The notes beneath the pieces are model-generated. The model worked only from the letters and a program-made list of their open reading frames with translations, did not search any database and was not told the origin of the DNA. Below, piece by piece: positions 57,966 to 64,000 of a DNA stretch of 64,000 bases. Source of the stretch: Talpa occidentalis (Eukaryota; Chordata; Mammalia; Eulipotyphla; Talpidae); NCBI RefSeq assembly GCF_014898055.3, contig NW_023605194.1, positions 99,269,258 through 99,333,257 of the forward strand, in the 5' to 3' direction. Position 1 is the stretch's first letter. Each line of letters begins with the position of its first letter. The translations under genes were made by a program, and so were the position numbers.

Positions 57966-59324
57966 ACCTAAGGATTTTGTTTATATATAGTTTAACAACT
58001 ATGTTAATCACTTCAATCCCCACCTCCAGCTCCAGACATTGTGTGAACCAGGTTTCTGGTCCTGTGGCGCCTCCTTTCCAACTTTTCTATCCTTATCCTT
58101 CATCATCACTACTACACTTTTTACACTTCCCATTCTGGCAGTTCATTAACATTATTTTGTAATCTCTTCAATGTATTGCTCCAATATAGACTTGGAAAAT
58201 CTGACATTTACTTCAAATTCTGGCTCAGTTATCCTTTCCAGTGCCAATCACAGACAATTATTTCCACTTTCTTCAAATTTCCTCCTTTAGAACTCTTTCT
58301 ACATATCACATCTGGTTAATGTTAGAATCATTCACAGGTTTTATTTCCCCCATTAGTTTGTAAACTCCTTAAGGCAATGGCCATATTTTATTTACATAAC
58401 TTAGAATTCAGGCTATTTAAAATTGTTTATTATAGTTTATATAATAAAAACAAATGCCATAAAACAGACTAATTTTTAAAATCTAATGTTCAAATTTGCA
58501 TTCAGTTTTGATAGCGCATTTGATTCAGTGGCAGCAGTGAGATCTTTTAAAATCCGAAAAAGTTTATATTAGGTGTTTTTTCTCTTTCAAAAATTTCATT
58601 ATTATAGATTTTTTGTTGTTCAATTAAAATGTAGTCACTTTAGAAATTTACAACCGAGGAAAATAGCATGGCCTGCTCTCATTTAACAGATAATAAATTT
58701 GCAAGGCATTTTGCACTCTTGAATTAAAATCTGTAGCAATTCTAACTATTGTTATCTCCTAGCATTAGCATTTTGGCTAGATACTTCTCCCTCCAGACAC
58801 ATATGGAATTTTTATTTTCATGCATAAATTTGCATAACTGCTTCACTATCTTTCACAGACTACAGTCTTTAGACATTAACTTGACAAATATCACGCACCA
58901 TCAAGTCATCAGTTTTAGTCTGGTTCAGTGGGTTTGAAACGTATTAATGGAGATATTTCCATATCTACAAAGTCCTTAGTAGTCAGTCAGTCTCTCTGTC
59001 TCTCTGTCACATAAACGGTGGTGACTGCAGCTTGACATAACAAATACAGTCAATTAAAAAATTTACATTTTTTTACTTAGTATTTTTAATAGTCTGCATT
59101 TTTAGTATTTATTGCAGCCTAAAATATTGAGAAACAAGTTTATTCAGAAAGTGATGACCAGATTCACAGAGAAGAGATTATGCACCGGGAAGTGACTGTG
59201 CTGTGGTATTTCACACTTACTTATTTTCTTTAATCTCTATGCAACCTATGTCCCAGCTTCATTAACCTGCATGGGAAATGTCCTTAATACATAGATACTT
59301 GATCCCTAACCCCTTATCTTTTTG
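57966..59324. other. Intergenic; a weak L2 piece
   Basis: No gene recognised. 'tagtttgtaaactccttaaggcaatggccatattttattta' near 58350-58400 resembles an L2/MIR tail. 'agtcagtcagtctctctgtctctctgtc' near 58981-59008 is a short simple repeat. Confidence 0.4.
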
Positions 59325-59690
59325 ACTGCAAAGTGAAGAGAGCACAAACAGGCCTCTCCTAAGCCCCTCCTCCCCCAACCAGGTACCAGGGAACCTAAAA
59401 TAAAGAATCAGAGATAAAGCTGACAACAGTAAACAATTCCAGCATACCAGCCCTAGGCATTAAGGAACTCCAGCAGAGCCCCTTGCAGGAGAGACCTTGC
59501 TGCCTTCTGCCCTTGTGCACCAAAAAATTCCTGCAGTAGCCTGACCCCATAAAGACCCACTCTCCCATTTTGGGGCCCGACTCTTGTCTGCAGAGAGTTG
59601 TCACCTCGTGGGCTTTCAATAAAGCCCACTTCAGTCTGATACTCTTGGCCTCCTCTTTTTTCTAACACAAAGTTCCGCACCTCTGCTCAA
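59325..59690 (+). mobile_element. Class I ERV LTR
   Basis: TATA-like CATAAAGACC at 59548-59557, an initiator-like GCCCGACTCTTGTCTGC, and AATAAA at 59618-59623 inside GGCTTTCAATAAAGCCCAC, an inverted-repeat stem as in gammaretroviral R regions. R/U5 layout is good. The left edge and the continuation to about 59990 are uncertain. Confidence 0.65.
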
Positions 59691-60299
59691 ATACTTGTGA
59701 GTACTGCTCCCTGGTTTGGGCCACAACTCACTTGCCTGGGCTTCTCTGCTCCAAACACAGCCAGGTCCACAGGCTCCACTGGGAATGAGACCACCGCTGC
59801 TGAGGCCCAGTGAATATGCCTCTGGAAGCAGAAGTATCCAAGCGTGGGCTCGCATCATACTTGCCAAGTGAGAAACAGCTTACCCTCTGTCTTACACTCG
59901 GTTCCCACCAAAAGTTTGTTTCAGTGCCAAGGTGTAAGTCAAGGGAAAGAGTTCTTTCAACTTCCATACTGAACTCTTCGAACACACTGCTTGAGTCCCA
60001 TTAGAATTGGTACCGGCCTCTGTGATGTATTTTGAATTGCCACTTTATTTCAACTCTAGAGCCATGCTTTAAGAGTGGATGATTATGCGAGATGACATCC
60101 TCTCTTGCAGCAAGTCAGATTCTAGAAACCCCTGTCATCTCTCACACATAATAACAGCTCCTAAGGCCCCTATTATACTTGTATTTGTCTGACTATCAGT
60201 TATGGGCAAAGTACAAGTCTTGAACCCACTCAGGATAATCTTCACAATCTGTTTATCAATGGATGCAAAGTAATAGCAAATAAATCCACAGAATAACAT
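59691..60299. other. Unassigned, may extend the LTR
   Basis: G+C-richer to about 59990, with 'ccaagtgagaaacagcttaccctctgtc'. May be ERV leader. No open frame of note. Confidence 0.35.
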
Positions 60300-60405
60300 A
60301 TAATTGCATCTGAGTGATTTTAAAATAAATGAATTCATTCACTTAATTCTATTGTATCAAAACTAATCATGCTTGTCAAACCAAATAGAGTTGACCCATG
60401 AATAA
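60300..60405 (+). repeat. Local duplication, copy 1
   Basis: Matches 62454-62562 with about 85 percent identity by eye: from ATAATTG..GTGATTTTAAAATAAAT to CAAATAGAGTTGACCCATGAA. It contains only the first bases of the Tigger-type inverted repeat that is complete in copy 2. Confidence 0.75.
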
Positions 60406-60639
60406 GCAAATTGAAGATAAAAGTCAAAACCCATTAATTTTGACTTTCATCACAAAAAAAATTATAACTAGAGCTGGTTTAAGAGGAATGAGCCCTGAAT
60501 ATAGAAAAGAAAAAAAAAACATACCAATGTAAAAAGCTTCTAAAATTGAAACCATCAGCATAAACTTCCTGAATTAGAGCAAATCGTTAAATTTCAAATA
60601 CTTACTTATAATTTTACTGCTTGTATGTCCTTGGGCAAG

Positions 60640-61060
60640 TATGTTAGTTACCTAATGCTTTGTAAAAAATAGCCACAAAAGTAACAACTTAGGACAACAT
60701 CTATTCATTATCTCATGGTTTCTCTGGGTCAGAAATCAGTAATGATTTAACTAGATCCTCTGCTTTAGGGTATGAACCGGGTCTAGGGTCTCTATGAAGC
60801 TAGACTGGGGAAGGATGCAGGTCCCAAGTTCACATGGTTGTTCGTAGGATTCACTTCCTTACAGGTCACTGAACAAATGGCTAAGGACTAAGCTTCTTTC
60901 TAGCTATTAATTAGAGGTCACCCCAGTTCTTTCCTACACAGACTTCTCCAGATGGCAGTCTACTTCATCAAAACAGTATGAGAAAGAATCTACTACTAAC
61001 TAGATCAAAGTTATAATCTTATTAAACACAAGTGATACTTTATCACTAGCTGACCTCAAA
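60640..61060 (+). repeat. Old interspersed repeat, family not named
   Basis: Reads as a mammalian repeat with 'atgttagttacctaatgctttgtaaaaaatagccac', 'tctcatggtttctctgggtcagaaatc', and 'agttcacatggttgttcgtagga'. The order matches a common ancient repeat; the family name is not certain from memory. Confidence 0.5.
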
Positions 61061-61252
61061 ATGGCAAGCAGCTGGTAAACCACAGACACAGGTTTGTTTT
61101 AGTTTTTTCAGAAAAAATTAGAAGAGCTAGGTGTACAGTATGTTAGGGGTGATAGTCACATGCCATTCTCCTTGAACCCTTTACCTATATGACCTCGGGC
61201 AGAAACAACTCAAATTTCATTAGCTGAAAAGTGGATGAACAACGACGTGGGA

Positions 61253-61253
61253 A

Positions 61254-61287
<34 letters not shown>

Positions 61288-61288
61288 A
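61253..61288 (+). repeat. (ATT)n microsatellite
   Basis: About 11 ATT units directly abutting the LTR at 61289. Confidence 0.95.
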
Positions 61289-61920
61289 TATCCAAAAGGG
61301 CAGGTTTTTTATAAAGAGGGGAGGCAAGACAAGAATGTGCGCAGAGACAAAAGCAGGCAGAAAGCACTGAAAAGGACAAGTTTGCTAAGAGCCCCCTCCC
61401 CAGTCATAGGTGGGCAGCCTTGGGAGGAGAGCAGTCTCTGCTATTTTGCAAAGGGGGAAGGTTGGTGAAGAGAACCTACATAGGTATAGGTATAGGTGGG
61501 CAGGAGTGCCACGGACAGGACAGCCGATGAAGTTCTCTGCCATTAAAGAAGACTCAGAGTCTAAATGAATTTGCAATGGGAGATGCCTGGGGAGAACCAT
61601 CCAGAGCAGCTCTGCCTTTCACTCTGCAGCCCAAGCTTTTATTAAAGATATGAACAAAGGAACAAGAAAATAGCACACAATTGTGTTTTTGCTTGTACAG
61701 ATTAATAAGTTACCGCTGAAGACGAGTTTTCCTGGTTAGTAGGGAACATGCACACAAACCAGTAGATCCTCTGAAAACAGGAGTCAATTCTGGGAAGAAG
61801 TTCTGTTTGCAGAATTTCTAACACCCTGGAAATCTGTATGCAAAGTAAACAGGTATTCTCCAAAAACTCCAGCTCCCTTTAGGGCAGCAGGCTCCCAACA
61901 CAGGAGAGCTGCTGCTGGGA
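61289..61920 (-). mobile_element. ERV LTR (copy 2 of a related pair)
   Basis: Starts TCCAAAAGGGCAGGTTTTTT, shared with the LTR at 57300. It also shares 'aaggttggtgaagagaac' and 'aggtgggcagga'. The 5' end beyond the R/U5 block is replaced by (ATT)n. A poly(A)-signal-like TTATT remains on the complement. Diverged from copy 1. Confidence 0.6.
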
Positions 61921-62017
61921 TGTTATTTTTTAATAAAGTTATCAATTGGCAATAGAAAGAAGTGAAGTAGTTTTCTGATATATACTACAAAATAACTACT
62001 ATTTAAAAAATAATTGA

Positions 62018-62286
62018 GGGACCTCCGTGGTGTCACAGGGGTTAAAGATAGCGCTATTAAGCTTTCAACAGCCACTGCAGGATGAGTTCGATTCCCAGTG
62101 GGCCAGGGAGCAACCCACATGGCACAGCAGACCTCTCCTGACTCACCTGCTGCTCCCCTCAGCAATGTATTTCAGTAGATCTGCCTGTTCTGCTCCCCAC
62201 TATCTCTGGTGAATCCTTTCACCACCACCCCCAGCACCTCTGGCTTACACCCCAGCTCTTGTATGCATAAATAAATACATGTATTT
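62018..62286 (+). mobile_element. tRNA-derived SINE, subfamily 1
   Basis: Head GGGACCTCCGTGGTGTCACAG, B box AGTTCGATTCC. Target-site duplication AAAAATAATTGA at 62006-62017 and 62287-62298. Confidence 0.94.
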
Positions 62287-62453
62287 AAAAATAATTGAAT
62301 TTGTAGATGTAGAGTAGAGCTGGAGATGAAGAGAATCCTTTTTATCTATCTAAATAAAAAGATTTTTGCTTAACACTATGTTTAAACTTTAAGCTACCAT
62401 ATGTTTATCCATCGCAGTTTACTCCAGCTGGAATTATATGGACTTTTGTCACT

Positions 62454-62562
62454 ATAATTGTGTCTCAGTGATTTTAAAATAAATTAATTCATTCTTTTAA
62501 TTCTGTTGTACAAAACTAGCCATGCTTGTTAACCATGACCAAATAGAGTTAACCCATGAACA
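62454..62562 (+). repeat. Local duplication, copy 2
   Basis: Pair of 60300-60405. The right end runs into the Tigger-type element, with an insert of about seven bases ('ccatgac' area). Confidence 0.75.
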
Positions 62563-63200
62563 ATATGGATTTGAACTACTGGGATTCACTTATGTGTAAT
62601 TTTCTTGTGAACAAATGATATAGACTTACAGTATTGATAAATACATTTCAGTACAGTAAATGTATTTTGTCTTCCTTATAATTTCCTTAATAGCATTTTC
62701 TTTTAGCTTATTTTAAAACTACAGTATATGGTGCTTACATACAACTTGTGTTAATAGACTTGTGTTAATAAGTAACTTGTGTTGGGCCTCCCCTGGTGGT
62801 GCAGGTGGTTGAGAGCCACACTGTGAAGCTGTCCGCAGCCTCTGCAGCACATGTTTCATCCTGGCTGGCCGTCAAGGGTCCCACATGGCGAAGCAGAACT
62901 CTCCTGTTTTGCCCGCTGCTCCCCTCAGCAGTGTATTTCGTCAGTCTGCCTGTTCTGCTCCGCGCTCTGTCTCTGGTGAATCCTCTCATCCTCCCACGCA
63001 TCTGGCCTGTACCCTGGTTCTTGTATAAAAATAAATCTTTAAAAAAAAATAAGTAACTTGTGTTACTGTAAGGCATCTAATCAACAGGAGACAATCAATG
63101 GTTAAATTCTGGAGAGTCAAAAGTTATACACAGATTTTTGATTGGGTGATGTCTGGGGTGGTTACACTGAACCCCCAAGTCCTGCCAGAGTTCAACTGTA
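62546..63200. mobile_element. Tigger-type MITE (Tc1/mariner), cut by a SINE
   Basis: Left inverted repeat AGTTAACCCATGAACAA and right inverted repeat GAGTTCAACTGTA. The inner sequence 'atttcagtacagtaaatgtattttgtcttcctta' and 'ggagagtcaaaagttatacacagattt' match remembered Tigger-type elements. No transposase. The SINE at 62784 lies inside. Confidence 0.72.
62784..63047 (+). mobile_element. tRNA-derived SINE, subfamily 2, inside a MITE
   Basis: Head GGGCCTCCCCTGGTGGTGCAG. Exact 17-bp target-site duplication AATAAGTAACTTGTGTT at 62767-62783 and 63048-63064. The target carries extra 'acttgtgttaata' copies. Confidence 0.97.
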
Positions 63201-63723
63201 CATGTGTAAACAGATTGAAATATATTAACTTTAGCTATAAAATTTCAACAATTTCCTATTAATGATAGGAACCACAATTCAACTAAACTTGGAAATATAG
63301 TAACTAAATGATATAAGTTAAGTAGAATATAGTCACTTTAAATTTCAAAATAAACCATTTGCTGTGTCAGAAGTAAAAAAGATAACTGCAACAGCAAAAA
63401 CAATGGAAATTGTTTGAGTTGTACCCCATGTTATGTAATTCTTGCCTTTAAAAATAACTGAAGCTTTTATTTAATGTCAAAGAAAGGGTTCCTACATTTT
63501 CTAAACTTGAAAAATAGACATGGACAATTGGTTTCAAGTGTCCTGACACTCTATTAGCCTATTCAAAAAATGAACCATTTATTTGTTAGCCACCTGGGAA
63601 TCATGACTGGTGTGGGTTGTAAATCAATCTTTTGATTACATCCTTGGAGAGGAGTAGTGGGTACCTTGCCAATGTGCCCTGGGGATTCTCTTAATGCCAA
63701 ATTCTGGTCAGTTCATCTCTCTC
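63201..63723. other. Intergenic, nothing identified
   Basis: No gene or repeat recognised. Confidence 0.45.
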
Positions 63724-63995
63724 TTTTTTTAAAAAAAGATTTATTTATTTATACATGCAAGAGCTGCAGTACAGGCCAGAGATGCATGGGATGAGGGACT
63801 CACTAGAGACAGAGTGGGGAACAGAAAAGGCAGATTGACTGAAACACACTGCTGAAGGGAGCAGTGGGAGAGACAAGAGAGCTCTGCTGCGCCATGTGGG
63901 TTTCTCCCTGGCTAGCCCGGGATTGAACTTGTGCTGCAGAGATTGTGGATTGCTTCACGGTGCAGTGCTTATCTCCTTGCACCACCAGGTAGACC
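63724..63995 (-). mobile_element. tRNA-derived SINE, subfamily 1, at the window edge
   Basis: Reverse copy with head complement CACCACCAGGTAGACC. The last bases CAGTT match the left flank CAGTTCATCTC, so the window ends inside the right target-site duplication. Confidence 0.92.
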
Positions 63996-64000
63996 CAGTT

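Overview
The window is nuclear DNA from a placental mammal. It carries one protein-coding gene near the left end, followed by about 56 kb of gene-free, AT-rich sequence packed with retroelements. The gene is NPY1R, the neuropeptide Y receptor Y1. Its coding sequence lies in two exons on the + strand (4672-5370 and 5476-5925), encodes 382 residues, and is split by a 105-bp intron after TM5. The first 4.5 kb is best read as the intron before the coding exons; I could not identify the 5' noncoding first exon, which may lie outside the window. In mammals studied, NPY1R sits head to head with NPY5R, so NPY5R is expected left of base 1, and a long gene-poor interval is expected right of NPY1R. That is what the window shows.

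Organism: about 29 copies of one tRNA-derived SINE of about 260-330 bp are present. They have a GGCCTCCCTGGTGGCGCA head, Pol III A and B boxes, an unrelated body, and a tail of AAATAAATAAATCTTTAAAA. It is not primate Alu, the rodent B elements, the carnivore CAN SINE, horse ERE or pig PRE. With L1, MIR, L2, class I ERVs and a Tigger-type MITE, a laurasiatherian mammal is likely. A bat, for example a horseshoe or leaf-nosed bat, is my best but unproven guess.

Layout: 1-4.5 kb is NPY1R upstream/intron with an L2 and one SINE. 4.5-7.1 kb is the NPY1R coding exons and 3' UTR. 7.7-14.4 kb holds old L1 fragments cut by SINEs. 17.4-21 kb holds tandem SINEs, an LTR with CCAAT/TATA elements, and an old L1. 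22-34 kb is mostly unique sequence with L2, MIR, one L1 3' end and a possible processed retrocopy. 35.4-37.6 kb is a twin-primed (5'-inverted) L1 with a SINE inside it. 43.8-45.6 kb is a cluster of four SINEs, one consisting of the tRNA head only. 46.4-51.2 kb is a degraded gammaretrovirus-like gag-pol-env relic. 51.2-54.2 kb holds L1 pieces in opposite orientations with SINEs. 54.2-62 kb holds several LTRs. 62.5-63.2 kb is a Tigger-type MITE. The window ends inside a SINE target site.

No new gene system, CRISPR or operon is present. The points most worth checking are SINE biology (three subfamilies, a shared 3' transduced tail, a head-only copy), the twin-primed L1, a roughly 105-bp local duplication at 60.3/62.5 kb, and two uORFs plus an in-frame intron-retention product at NPY1R.
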